Assembly: GCA_934670115.1 (NCBI GenBank)
Contig: CAKUOV010000005.1
Span: forward strand, 1 to 64,000
Reading direction: 5' to 3'
Length of the DNA stretch: 64,000 bases
From: an uncultured Eggerthellaceae bacterium
GTDB lineage: Bacteria; Actinomycetota; Coriobacteriia; Coriobacteriales; Eggerthellaceae
In this document: positions 1 to 9,000 of the stretch, piece by piece
Numbering within the stretch: position 1 is the stretch's first letter
Layout of the letters: every line of letters starts with the position of its first letter
Position numbers and translations under genes: made by a program
The notes under the pieces: model-generated
What the model was told of the DNA's origin: nothing
Database searches by the model: none
The model's input: only the letters and a program-made list of their open reading frames with translations

Positions 1-1
1 G

Positions 2-76
2 TACGAAGGGGGTTTGACAGGCAGATACGATGAGTACGTTATCGACGGTGAGCTTCCCCAGGAAGCCTACGAATAG
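2..76 (+). CDS. C-terminal end of a protein cut by the window edge
   Basis: An open frame enters from the left edge and stops at TAG 74-76. The 24 visible residues end in DGELPQEAYE and are acidic. There is too little sequence to name a family. The frame is judged coding only because it is open to the edge and followed by a hairpin (arms near 124-132 and 141-149) typical of a gene end. Confidence 0.4.
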   Translation, partial: YEGGLTGRYDEYVIDGELPQEAYE

Positions 77-204
77 CTGAATTGTGGAAGGTTTGGTTCA
101 GCAGTCTGTGTCAAAGAAAAAACAAGCCTGTCCTAATTATCGGATAGGCTGAGCTACGGCGACCGCTATCATAGGGGCGCTTTAAAAGAAAGGGCGTGCC
201 TTCA

Positions 205-1026
205 ATGAAAGTAAGAAAACTCAGCGGCATCGATTTGGCCGATATCACTACGTCCGATGGCGTAACGTCTCTCGTTCCGTGCGGGGAAGATCGCTTCGAA
301 GATATGATGGAAACAGAACGCCAGGACTCCTATTCTGGCTGCTATTCGTGCAGGATTAGCGACAGGGATGAAGCGAGAAAACTCTTTTTCACGGGGAAGG
401 AGCGCTTGTTCTCTGTCGTTCGCGAATCAGATGGAGCATATGCGGGCTACTGCGCAGTCCACGACATCATCAGAACGGATTGGGAACTGGGAATCGCATT
501 GCTTCCCGAAATGCAAGGCTCTGGCCTGGGGTTTTCGTCATATAGACAGCTGATTGACATTGCAAAGCGTGCGCATAAGGGTGGTATTGTTGGGAAGGTT
601 GAACCCGATAATGTCGCCAGCCTTCGCATGATGATGAAGTTGGGCGCAACACCTAAGGGCTTGTGTCCGGTGGCGGCGATTCCCGAAAACGAAAGACAGA
701 GCGTCGAGGAAGAATACGCTGATTTGATCGATGGAAATATAGAGGCGCTTGCTGCGTGGTTTGGGGCGCCGTCCCGCAAACTTTTGACCCATGTTTTGAT
801 GTTTGATCTGGCTAAATGTAGTGATTCAACGACCCGCCTTCCTTTGGCTAATCAGCGCAGGCGTATCTCGATGCTCCATAAGGCATACGAGAGAAAGCGC
901 CTTCTCGACGAGCTGGAAAAGGTGGTCGAAGGGCTCGAGGGCGTTCTGTCCGATGATGCGAAAGAGATGATTGCAGAGACTCGCCGTTCCATTGATGAGA
1001 GATTCTCCCAGGTGAGAGAAGCGTAA
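205..1026 (+). CDS. GNAT-family N-acetyltransferase with helical C-terminal extension
   Basis: The middle of the protein carries the GNAT acetyl-CoA binding core: a strand reading WELGIALLPEMQGSGLG followed by a helix and the typical NVASLRMMMKLG stretch, where the acceptor-side strand and helix of GNAT enzymes lie. Such enzymes transfer an acetyl group from acetyl-CoA to an amine; the substrate is not predictable. The last 90 residues are helical and charged, unlike a minimal GNAT domain, and may form a coiled segment. I chose ATG 205 because GAAAGGG at 188-194 lies 10 bases upstream; the in-frame GTG 196 is too close to that site. It stands alone before the toxin-antitoxin remnants. Confidence 0.75.
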   Translation: MKVRKLSGIDLADITTSDGVTSLVPCGEDRFEDMMETERQDSYSGCYSCRISDRDEARKLFFTGKERLFSVVRESDGAYAGYCAVHDIIRTDWELGIALLPEMQGSGLGFSSYRQLIDIAKRAHKGGIVGKVEPDNVASLRMMMKLGATPKGLCPVAAIPENERQSVEEEYADLIDGNIEALAAWFGAPSRKLLTHVLMFDLAKCSDSTTRLPLANQRRRISMLHKAYERKRLLDELEKVVEGLEGVLSDDAKEMIAETRRSIDERFSQVREA

Positions 1027-1415
1027 GGTTCGGTTGCGACTTTTGCTCCGTGTTGTTTCTAGCCGTTTAAAGATAAGCCAACGGCAATGCGAATAGAATT
1101 AAAAAACACCTATAAATTTAATTCTATTGGCGAATATCGTTGGTTTGAGTTAAAAAATTAACGATTTTGCTTACCCTGCCGGTCGAGTTTGTTAGGGCTG
1201 GCTTTTGCCTCTTCATCGGAATGCCAGCCCTGGCGGACTACCGCCATCCGAAGCGCACGGCGTACTGAATGGCGAAGGTGTCGTTCGCATCCAAGCTAAA
1301 ACTGCCGTTCGCATCGGCGGTGAGCTAGGCGCGTGGTGTATCTATAATGTTTTCTATTATTAACATAAACATGAAAAATGTCTATAATAGTGAACATTAA
1401 AGGTGGTGAACGAGA
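1027..1415. other. Intergenic region with nested inverted repeats upstream of hipB
   Basis: No gene is visible. It holds an AT-rich inverted repeat with 12-bp arms (AATAGAATTAAA at 1092-1103 and its complement at 1117-1128), surrounded by a second pair CCAACG/CGTTGG (1078-1083, 1138-1143). A GC-rich hairpin follows (AGGGCTGGC 1194-1202 with GCCAGCCCT 1223-1231), which could close the acetyltransferase transcript although no T-run follows. The hipB promoter is at 1360-1388. Confidence 0.6.
1360..1390 (+). promoter_or_regulatory. Promoter and probable autoregulatory operator of hipB
   Basis: TTAACA (1360-1365) and TATAAT (1383-1388) are separated by 17 bases, a near-consensus sigma-70 type promoter. 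CTATTAT (1354-1360) and ATAATAG (1384-1390) form an inverted repeat overlapping both boxes, and TCTATAAT also occurs upstream at 1341-1348. HipB-family antitoxins repress their own operons from such dyads, so this is the likely HipB operator (inference). Confidence 0.6.
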
Positions 1416-1733
1416 ATGAAGAAAGCTGCATACAGCATACTGCCAGGAACAGAAGAGATTTTGGCAACCATGGGGGAGCAGATTAAGCTCGCAAGACTCA
1501 GGCGAGGCTTGTCTGCCGAGCTGGTTGCCGAACGCGCAGGAATCAGCCGAGCGTCCCTCTGGAAGGTCGAAAAAGGAGAGCCATCCGTAGCTATGGGTAT
1601 CTACGCAGCTGTTCTTCATGCCTTGAATAACCTGGACAAAGACTTGCTTCTTATTGCCCGGGACGATGAGCTTGGCAGGCAGTTGCAGGATTTAAATCTG
1701 ATTACAAGGAAGCGTGCGCCAAGGGGGCGTTGA
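1416..1733 (+). CDS. hipB: HipB-like XRE-family helix-turn-helix antitoxin
   Basis: Residues about 20-75 form an XRE/Cro helix-turn-helix (GEQIKLARLRRGLSAELVAE, then AGISRASLWKVEKG), and the basic tail RKRAPRGR resembles HipB C-termini. HipB binds DNA and neutralises the kinase toxin HipA. AAAGGTGG at 1399-1406 is the ribosome site. The stop codon overlaps the next start (TGATG at 1731-1735), the usual translational coupling of hipB to hipA. The partner toxin here is only a fragment, so this antitoxin may be orphaned and act only as a DNA-binding regulator. Confidence 0.8.
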   Translation: MKKAAYSILPGTEEILATMGEQIKLARLRRGLSAELVAERAGISRASLWKVEKGEPSVAMGIYAAVLHALNNLDKDLLLIARDDELGRQLQDLNLITRKRAPRGR

Positions 1734-2398
1734 TGGTGTCGGTCGACCAGAAAACGGTTTTCGTTTATGGTGCTCAGCCCAAGAAGGATTTGATCGAGTT
1801 GTGGAAGCGTATTGTATTCAGCATGGCGGTGACCAACACCGATGATCATCTCAGAAACCATGCGTTTATTCTTACGGGCAACAAATGGGCGCTTCCCCCT
1901 TTGTACGACGTAAACCCGGTTCCCTATGGCGGCGAGCTCTCCCTTAATGTGGACGAGGTGGATAACAGTATCAACATAGAGCTTGCCATGCAAACCGCCG
2001 TAAGATTTGGTATTTTGGAATCAGATGCGAAACTCTACGAGGAAGGCAGCGAGATCGCGGTGACGTTCCCCGATCTTGGCGTTGCTACCAGCGGGGCGGA
2101 CGATAACGACGCCCTGCTGTCGGCGCGCGAGCTGCTTGGATGCGTCATTTACGGAATGGAAGAGAACGGAGAGGAGCTTCCCGCGCCCACGCCCCTGCCC
2201 AAGGTCGAGCTGGAGCCCGGCGAGAGCACCGCGCTGGTGGACGTCTACATGCCCACGGTGCGCCTCGCGCAGGAGAACAAGGCCGTGAACCGCACCGTCA
2301 CGCTTCCCGCATGGCTGAACGCGCTTGCGGTGGAGCGGGGCGTGAACTTCTCCCAGACCATGCAAAGCGCTATCAAGTCGCAACTTGGAATCGCATAG
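1733..2398 (+). pseudogene. HipA kinase remnant fused in frame to a HicB-like antitoxin
   Basis: The first ~99 residues match the catalytic part of HipA serine/threonine kinases: NTDDHLRNHAFI (catalytic Asp and metal-binding Asn region) and LPPLYDVNP. The N-terminal ~250 residues, including the nucleotide-binding lobe, are absent. From about residue 100 the same frame becomes a HicB-type antitoxin: a partial-RNase-H-like stretch EGSEIAVTFPDLG with ALLSARELL, then a ribbon-helix-helix-like tail (VNRTVTLPAWLNALAVERG). The HicB part lacks only its first few residues. GC content rises after about 2090, supporting a junction between pieces of different origin. No hicA is next to it. HipA kinase activity is very unlikely; the HicB half could still bind DNA. 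ATG 1733 overlaps the hipB stop. Confidence 0.7.
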
Positions 2399-2401
2399 CT
2401 T

Positions 2402-2428
2402 CAGTTGTAAAAGGAATTTTGACAACTG
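2402..2428. repeat. 27-bp palindrome upstream of rhuM, copy 1
   Basis: 11-bp arms CAGTTGTAAAA and TTTGACAACTG flank GGAAT, with one mismatch between arms. The outer parts (TTCAGTTGT, 13 bases, ACAACTGCGG) are identical in sequence and spacing to a palindrome inside the rhuM gene at 2700-2726. Confidence 0.8.
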
Positions 2429-2455
2429 CGGGAGAAGCAAAACACCGTACGGGAG

Positions 2456-2481
2456 CCATTTTGCCAACCTTGACAAAATGG
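2456..2481. promoter_or_regulatory. 26-bp palindrome just before rhuM
   Basis: CCATTTTGCCAA and TTGACAAAATGG (12-bp arms, one mismatch) meet around a 2-bp centre, ending 25 bases before the rhuM start. Position and symmetry suit an operator or a 5' leader hairpin. Its function is inferred. Confidence 0.5.
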
Positions 2482-2506
2482 TATGGCGAAAGGGACGGAA
2501 GGAATA

Positions 2507-3505
2507 ATGGAAGAGCCCATCGAAAACGAGATAATCCTGTACCAGTCAGAAGGCGCGAACGTGCCAGTGCAGGTGCGCTACATGGATGATACGCTGTGGA
2601 TGTCACAAAGGGAGATAGCCGATCTGTTCGGCAAAGACAAGTCCACCATTTCGCGGCACATGAAGAACATCTTCGAAGAAGGCGAGCTGAACATCGATTC
2701 AGTTGTTGCAGAAATTGCAACAACTGCGGCTGACGGCAAAAAATACAAGGTCGCGTTCTACAGCTTGGATGCCATCATAGCCGTGGGATACCGCGTGAAC
2801 TCGCGACAGGCGACGCGCTTTCGCCAATGGGCTACGGCGACGCTCAAGGAATACATCACGAAAGGGTTCGTGCTGAACGACGACATGCTCAAGAACGGCG
2901 CTCCGTTCGGCAAGGATTACTTCGACGAGCTTCTTGTGCGCATCCGCGATATCCGTGCGAGCGAGCGGCGCGTGTACCAGAAGATAACGGACATCTTCCA
3001 AGAATGCACCTACGATTACGACCGCACCAGCCAAGTGGCGCGCAACTTCTACGCCACCGTGCAGAACAAGCTGCACTACGCCGTGACGGGTGATACGGCA
3101 GCCGGCATAATCCAAAGGCGCTCAGACCCCGCGCTGCCGAGCATGGGACTCGCCACGTGGAAGGGAGCGCCGGACGGCCCCATACACTCGAGCGATGTGA
3201 CGATTGCCAAAAACTACCTGACCGAAAAAGAGCTGCGCGAGCTGAACAGGCTCGTGACCATGTTCCTGGACGCGGCGGAGGATCGCGCCGAGCGCCATCA
3301 GCTGACCAGCATGGAGGATTGCGTGCGGCTGCTCGACGGTTTCTTGACGTTCAACGGGCGCGACGTCTTGAAGGGCCTCGGAGACTGCAACAAGAAAACG
3401 GCAGACAAAGTTGCGCTAGAGCGTTTCGAGGAATATAGGAAGAGCCAGGACATGATTTACGAGAATGATTTCGAGAAGATCATGAAAAGGCTGGAGGGAC
3501 GATAG
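2507..3505 (+). CDS. rhuM: RhuM-family protein
   Basis: RhuM family, named from a Salmonella pathogenicity-island gene and common in genomic islands; its molecular role is unsettled. The N-terminal ~110 residues hold a helix-turn-helix-like block (MSQREIADLFGKDKSTISRH) and the family signature with VVAEIATTAADGKKY and LDAIIAVGYRVNS. The C-terminal half is helical with DFLTF-type motifs (LDGFLTFNGRDVL). ATG 2507 is chosen over ATG 2483 because GGAAGGA lies 5 bases upstream of it. The segment encoding SVVAEIATTA is itself a perfect DNA palindrome (2700-2726) matching one upstream of the gene. The gene sits among toxin-antitoxin remnants next to Wadjet. Confidence 0.8.
   Translation: MEEPIENEIILYQSEGANVPVQVRYMDDTLWMSQREIADLFGKDKSTISRHMKNIFEEGELNIDSVVAEIATTAADGKKYKVAFYSLDAIIAVGYRVNSRQATRFRQWATATLKEYITKGFVLNDDMLKNGAPFGKDYFDELLVRIRDIRASERRVYQKITDIFQECTYDYDRTSQVARNFYATVQNKLHYAVTGDTAAGIIQRRSDPALPSMGLATWKGAPDGPIHSSDVTIAKNYLTEKELRELNRLVTMFLDAAEDRAERHQLTSMEDCVRLLDGFLTFNGRDVLKGLGDCNKKTADKVALERFEEYRKSQDMIYENDFEKIMKRLEGR
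2700..2726. repeat. Perfect 27-bp palindrome inside rhuM, copy 2
   Basis: CAGTTGTTGCA, GAAAT, TGCAACAACTG: 11-bp arms with no mismatch, in the coding sequence. It shares arms and spacing with 2402-2428. Confidence 0.85.
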
Positions 3506-3858
3506 CCCGTCAACCTCTTCTTCGGCGTCCGCAACCCTTTCCATGATGATAGAATCTGTCATTGCGAGAACCTTTCTTATTCTTGGCTTCTACAGCCATA
3601 GGACATCGAAAGGTTCTCTTCCTGTGTCTACTCAGGTTCCCGAATGCCTTCCCGATCAAATCAACTCGTGCTCATTGCTACGCGCCGCCAGCAATCTGTA
3701 CTACAATGTGCAAGTGATGCTACGCGATGTGCAATGCTCAGATGCGCCGCACAGCAAGATCGAACACAAAATCACACGCGGCCTGGGAAACTGGGTCGGC
3801 AAGGTGGCACGGAGGTATACGCAAGTGTCGCAGTTCAAGGATACCCTAGGATAAAAGT
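3506..3858. other. Intergenic region between rhuM and Wadjet with an 11-bp stem
   Basis: No convincing gene. A perfect stem, GAGAACCTTTC (3566-3576) with GAAAGGTTCTC (3608-3618), may end the rhuM transcript, but no T-run follows. The rest shows nothing recognisable. The promoter of the Wadjet operon must lie here; I see no near-consensus pair. Confidence 0.5.
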
Positions 3859-5355
3859 ATGGCCGACGTTTTCGCGGAATATGGCAAGCTCGAAGAGGCG
3901 TACGCTGGTGATGCCTGGTCGCTTCTACGAAGCAAATATTCCCAGGTGTACGTTGCAATGCTTCACGTTGCCTTCCCCGATCGTTCGAAGCCAGTAAGAA
4001 CGGAAGCCCTTCATTCGACCATCGACGCCATGCTTGTAGAGCTGCGCGCTGAAGGATACGAGGTGCCCACGGTATCCGGCCGTGACCTCTGCTCGGACCG
4101 CTGGATGAACGAGTTGCGTCTTTTGGAGAAATTCGAGCTTGATGATGGCGGAACCGAATACCGCCTGCGTTCGACAACCATTGCCGCTTTGGACGCCGTT
4201 GATCGTATGGGCGTGCGCGATGTTGTACTAAGCAGCCCGCGCATTGAAACTATCGCACACGAAATAACGAAGCTTGCTTTACTGGTGAGTGGGGATCCTG
4301 TGCAGCGCCGTGCACAACTCGAGGCCGATCTTCAGGCTGCACAGTCGGCGCTTGATCGATTTGATGAAAGCGGTGGCGCATTTGACCTTTCCCCCGAAGA
4401 AATACAAGCGCGTCTGATGAACGTGGTTGATCTGCTCCGCCAAGTTCCAGGCGATATGCGTCAAATCGAAGAGCAGCTTGGTCGTGAACGCGATGACTTG
4501 ATTGATAAGTTTCGCTCGGACGTGCGCCCGCATGGCGAGGTTATTGCCGAATATCTAGAGCATGCCGACGCGCTTTTCAATGGCACTGACAGTGGACAGC
4601 TTTACAACGGGGCCGTCGCCATGTTTGCCGACAACCGGTTTGACGCCGATATGCACCAGAAAGTGCGCAATATTGCTTCGTCGGAATATGTGGCCGGAAC
4701 AGATGTCGGGAAGAAATACGATGTGCGTTCATCGTGGGAAGCTGTCTCCGACGGAATGCTAGGAATTTTTGATTTGCGCAGTCGCTGTTCGCGAACCATT
4801 GGCAACGCTGTTGGCAGCTACGACATGTCCAGCTATCGTGCTATGAGCAGGGAGCTTAAGCGCTTGGAGTCCCTTATGTGGGAGCGCGCAATGATGGATG
4901 GCGGCGCGGGCAAGAAAAAAGCACTTATGACCGATCCGTTGCTTGATTCGGACATCGAATGCTTGCAGCGCAGGCTTAAGGGTCCCGATAAGAATGAGCC
5001 GCCCCCTCCGCTAAGCCAGGCTGAAGGCGAAGCACCCGAAGTTGACCTGGAGCGTTTGCGCATGTTGGGCGGCCCCTTTACCGCTCAAGTTATTGCAGCA
5101 TTTGAGAGCCTGCTTAGTCCGGGAGAAACAGAATCGGCTGCATTCTTGTTCGCAAAGCTGGACCAGGATTTACGTCGCGATGTAGAAGTTCTTGGTCTCA
5201 TTCGATATGCGGCAAGCAACAATCTTGCGATGGATGGCGCCGCTCCCGATGTCTACGAATGCGTTGGTCCCGATGGCGCCAAGCGCGCTTGGCTTGCCCC
5301 GCGCATCCTTGTTTCAAAAGGTGGCAAACAACCGATAGGAGCAGAACGTGCCTGA
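3859..5355 (+). CDS. jetA: Wadjet anti-plasmid protein JetA (DUF3375-like)
   Basis: First gene of a four-gene block whose order, sizes and partners match Wadjet, an SMC-family defence complex that extrudes and cleaves circular plasmid DNA. JetA is the kleisin-like subunit. The 498-residue product is soluble, opens with helical/winged-helix character (YGKLEEAYAGDAWSLLRSKY), has charged helices in the middle (EQLGRERDDLIDKFRSDVRP) and a Pro-rich stretch near residue 380 before a C-terminal winged-helix-like region, as expected for a kleisin. TAGGA at 3848-3852 serves ATG 3859. Its end overlaps jetB by 8 bases. Confidence 0.85.
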   Translation: MADVFAEYGKLEEAYAGDAWSLLRSKYSQVYVAMLHVAFPDRSKPVRTEALHSTIDAMLVELRAEGYEVPTVSGRDLCSDRWMNELRLLEKFELDDGGTEYRLRSTTIAALDAVDRMGVRDVVLSSPRIETIAHEITKLALLVSGDPVQRRAQLEADLQAAQSALDRFDESGGAFDLSPEEIQARLMNVVDLLRQVPGDMRQIEEQLGRERDDLIDKFRSDVRPHGEVIAEYLEHADALFNGTDSGQLYNGAVAMFADNRFDADMHQKVRNIASSEYVAGTDVGKKYDVRSSWEAVSDGMLGIFDLRSRCSRTIGNAVGSYDMSSYRAMSRELKRLESLMWERAMMDGGAGKKKALMTDPLLDSDIECLQRRLKGPDKNEPPPPLSQAEGEAPEVDLERLRMLGGPFTAQVIAAFESLLSPGETESAAFLFAKLDQDLRRDVEVLGLIRYAASNNLAMDGAAPDVYECVGPDGAKRAWLAPRILVSKGGKQPIGAERA

Positions 5356-6022
5356 TCATAATACGAAATCTGAAGAGCAGAATTCTGCTGAGTTGTTTCC
5401 TGGAGATCAGGGAACCTTGCCCGAACCGGTTCGTCGTGTGCTCGTAAGCTTGCTGCGCAACTCCTACATTAGCTATGAGCGCAATTCAGAAGGCTGGTTG
5501 TATCTCGTTGAATACCAGCAGAGCGTCAAAAGCGCACTGAACAATCTCTTCTTGGAGCTTCACCTTGATGAGCGAAACGAAATTGCCTATTGCGTGCCCG
5601 TGGAAAACGCGGGTGCCGAATTCCCCAAGCTCAAACGCGAGCACGAGCTGACCGAAACGCAATCTTTGCTCATCATATTTCTGCGCCAGCAATACTTGAG
5701 TCAGATGTCTGCGGGTGCTGAAAACGTCTGGATCGACGGCGATGAAATGCGCGAACACTTGAAGCGTCTCTATTCAGAGGGCATCGTAAATCACGCACGT
5801 GCCAAGAGCACCATAAACAGTGCGATTGAGTATCTGAATAAGCAGCACTATATAGAGAAGGTGTCGGGTTCGGCATCGGAAGATCGCTATCGAATCCTTC
5901 CAATTATCGAAACAGCGTTTCCCCTGGAAAAGATACGTGCGATTCGTGAGGCGTACGAGAAAGATGCTGGAGCAGGTGGTGCGAACAGCGTCGATGAGCT
6001 CGAAGGGGAAGAGGAAGAGTAG
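5348..6022 (+). CDS. jetB: Wadjet protein JetB (DUF4194-like KITE subunit)
   Basis: JetB is the small KITE-like subunit that bridges the JetA kleisin and the JetC motor. The 224-residue product fits DUF4194: N-terminal winged helix (VRRVLVSLLRNSYISY), a segment with LIIFLRQQYLSQM, and a second winged-helix stretch (AIEYLNKQHYIEKV) ending in an acidic tail ELEGEEEE. GTG 5348 is used, with AGGAG at 5338-5342 and overlap with jetA, indicating translational coupling. Only one base separates its stop from the jetC start. Confidence 0.85.
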   Translation: MPDHNTKSEEQNSAELFPGDQGTLPEPVRRVLVSLLRNSYISYERNSEGWLYLVEYQQSVKSALNNLFLELHLDERNEIAYCVPVENAGAEFPKLKREHELTETQSLLIIFLRQQYLSQMSAGAENVWIDGDEMREHLKRLYSEGIVNHARAKSTINSAIEYLNKQHYIEKVSGSASEDRYRILPIIETAFPLEKIRAIREAYEKDAGAGGANSVDELEGEEEE

Positions 6023-6023
6023 C

Positions 6024-9000
6024 ATGGCAGCAAGTTTGTTCGAGGGAACGTCCATGGAAAACCAGTGGCAGCTGTACCGTGTTCAGCTCATCAACTGGGG
6101 TACTTTCGACGGTGTTTCCGAAGCATATTTCGCAAACGATTTTGAAAACGCTGCTGTGACGGTAATCTCAGGCGGTTCCGGCACGGGTAAGTCCACGTTG
6201 CAAGACGCTTACGATGAAATAATGATGCGTGCGCCCCGTTTTAATGATGCTTCTAACGTTGGTGGTCGTGGTGCTGGTTCGGGCTTCGGCTCTGGCAAAC
6301 GTACTCTGCATACGTATGCGCGCGGCATGTTGGACTCCGTGTACGATGAAGCGGCGGGCGCGGAAGTGGCGCGCGTGCTGCGCGATAATTCCTGCTCCCG
6401 TTGGACGGCGATAAGCGCCACTTTCATTGACGCGCTGGGCGATTATTTCACTGCAGCAAAACTCTATTACCTAACTCCCGAGTGCGACTTTGTGGACGGG
6501 AGCAATACCAAATTCGTTACCTCAAATGAGCTGCTCGATCTTTCCGTTTTATCGCAGGTGGCGGATAGAAAATTTGATAAGCGATCCATAGAGAAAGTAT
6601 TGCCAAACGCGCGTCAACATAACAGTCGCAGTGAGTTTCTGAACTGCGTGTATAAGTCGCTAAGCATAGGGGACGAGAACCAAGGTCAAGCACTTATGGA
6701 GCTGCTTGCGCGCATTCGATCGGGCAAGGATTTCAAAACGGTAAGTGCGCTTTTCAACGAGCTGGTGCTGGAGCGGCCTCATACCTATGAGCGTGCGGAC
6801 AAAGCTTTGGAAGAATTCGACAACCATTCGAAGGTGCACGAGCAGATGCTCAAGGCTTTGGAGCAACGCCGCATTCTTGAGCCAATCGTTGATAAAAAGA
6901 AGTCATACGATGAGGCGACGGCATTTTTCGCCCTTTGCGAACGCGTGGGCGATGCCAACGATAAGACAAGCTCTCTATCGCGATGGCTTGAGCATCGTCG
7001 TGCGGAAGTGGTGGCTCAGGTGCGAGCCAGTGTAGAGGCCGAAGCGGAAGCAGTGAAATCCCAGCTTGAGGGCGAGAAGTTGCGTGTTCGGGAAGCCGAG
7101 GCTCTGGTAAAGCAGCTTCAGGCCCAAATGGAGGAGGCTGGTGCCGGCAAAGTGAAAACCCTGGAGGCTCGCATAGAAGCTGTCAAGAAAGAACGAGACT
7201 TTCGTAACGATAATCTCTTTTCGCTTCGCAAAGCGGTTTCCGATGCGGACATGGAAGTGCCTTGCGATGCTGAATCCTTTGCGGCGTTGCAGGAAATTGC
7301 GCGTGAGTACGCAGACGGCTACGACGCTCTCAAGGCGCAAATCGACGAAGAGCGCGACAAGGTTGTTGTTGCGAAAAGCGAGATTGCAAGGGAAGCCAAA
7401 GAGACCCGTTCGGATTTGGCGTACTATCAGGGTCATCGCGGTAATATCCCTCGTGAGCTGAGTGAGGCGCGCGATGCAATGGCAGCTGCCGCTGGCATGA
7501 GCGCGGAGGATTTGCCTTTTGCGGGCGAGCTCATGGAAATCAAAGATGCTGAATCCTCGTGGCGGAACGCTATAGAAATATGCCTTCATGCTCTTTCACG
7601 CACGGTGTTGGTTGATCGAGCGCGCTATGATGAGTTGAGCCAAAGCATCGATTCGGTGAGGCTTGGCACTAGAGTGAGTTTTCGGGGAATCGATGTTTCC
7701 AATAAAACAATCGGCAATTATCGCGATGGCGGCGTTGCAAGTAAGCTTGGCTTGGACAAAGAAAGTCCGTTTGCACCGTGGTTATCGCGCGTTTTAGCTG
7801 ATGAAAACCATGATGCTTTATGTGTTGAGGATCCGCGCGATTTGCGGGGAGATGACCTGCGCATCACTAAGACTGGGCAGATGCGCCGTAAATTCAAAGG
7901 TTCCCATGGTCGCGCATGCGGCGACCGCAACGTTATTGGCTTCTCGAACGAAGCGACCATCGAACGTTTGACCAAGCGTTTGGCGCAGTTGGCGGCAGAG
8001 CATGCGGAGCTCTCAAAGCAAAGGAAAGAAATCGACAAGAAACGTGCACTTGCCGAGGGTAAATGGAGGGCGTGCGGCCGGCTGCTGGAGATTTCCTTCG
8101 ACAAGATAGATGTGATTAGCGCCGAATCAAGCGTTGAGCGATTGGCGTGCGAGCTTGAAGAGTTCCTGAAGGGCAACAAGCGCCTTGCTGAACTGCGTGA
8201 GCAGTACGAAGTTGCTGAAAGGCGAAAGATTGATTGCGTGAAACGGGAAGGAGCCGCTGAGGAAAAGCTCAGACGACTGAACGAGGAGTTATCTACCCTG
8301 CAGTCAGAGGCGAATAGCCTTGATGCGACTCAGTTTGAACTGCCCGATGATCAGGAACAGCATATAGAGGGCCTTGCCGCAGAAAAAGAGCGGGTTTATC
8401 CGACCGTGCGTGACCTTCATAATGCCTTCTCCGAATTCGCAGAAGCAATGAATCGGGGAAATTGCGACAAGCGGACGGAAACAGAAAAGCGCGCCGACGC
8501 CGACAAACAGGCAATCGAGCGAGCGTTTTCCCTGTTCCAGAGTCGATGGTGGGACCCTAATCGAGGTGAAACGCTGGAGTCCTACCAGGAATACGCTGCT
8601 ATTCTTGCTGAGATACAGCATCAGGGCATCGATGAGCAGGAAGCGCACTGGGCGGATAAAATGCATCATTGGATTCGCGAGGATTTAGTTCAGCTGCGGA
8701 GCTCCTTCGATAAGGCGGTACAGGAAATGGAGGATCGCATCGAGCCGATTAATGGCATCTTGGCTGATTTGCCTTTTGGCGTCGATGGCGGACGACTGCA
8801 GATTTCATTGCGCGTGAAGGAAAGCAAGCGTGTTGCGGAATTCAAGCGTACGTTGAATGACTTTGCCGGCAACGCGACTGCGGATTTCGACGTGGTGAGC
8901 TTTTATAACGACATCAAAGGATTCATGGATCAAATACGCCCAGGCAGCATGGACCGTGATGCCTTGCTTGACAGGCGTCGCCACGTGGAGATTTCTGCAA

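Noticed and set aside
3543..3854. 103-residue open frame before jetA
   Set aside because: No ribosome site, no recognisable motif, and it contains an 11-bp stem; could not be supported as a gene.
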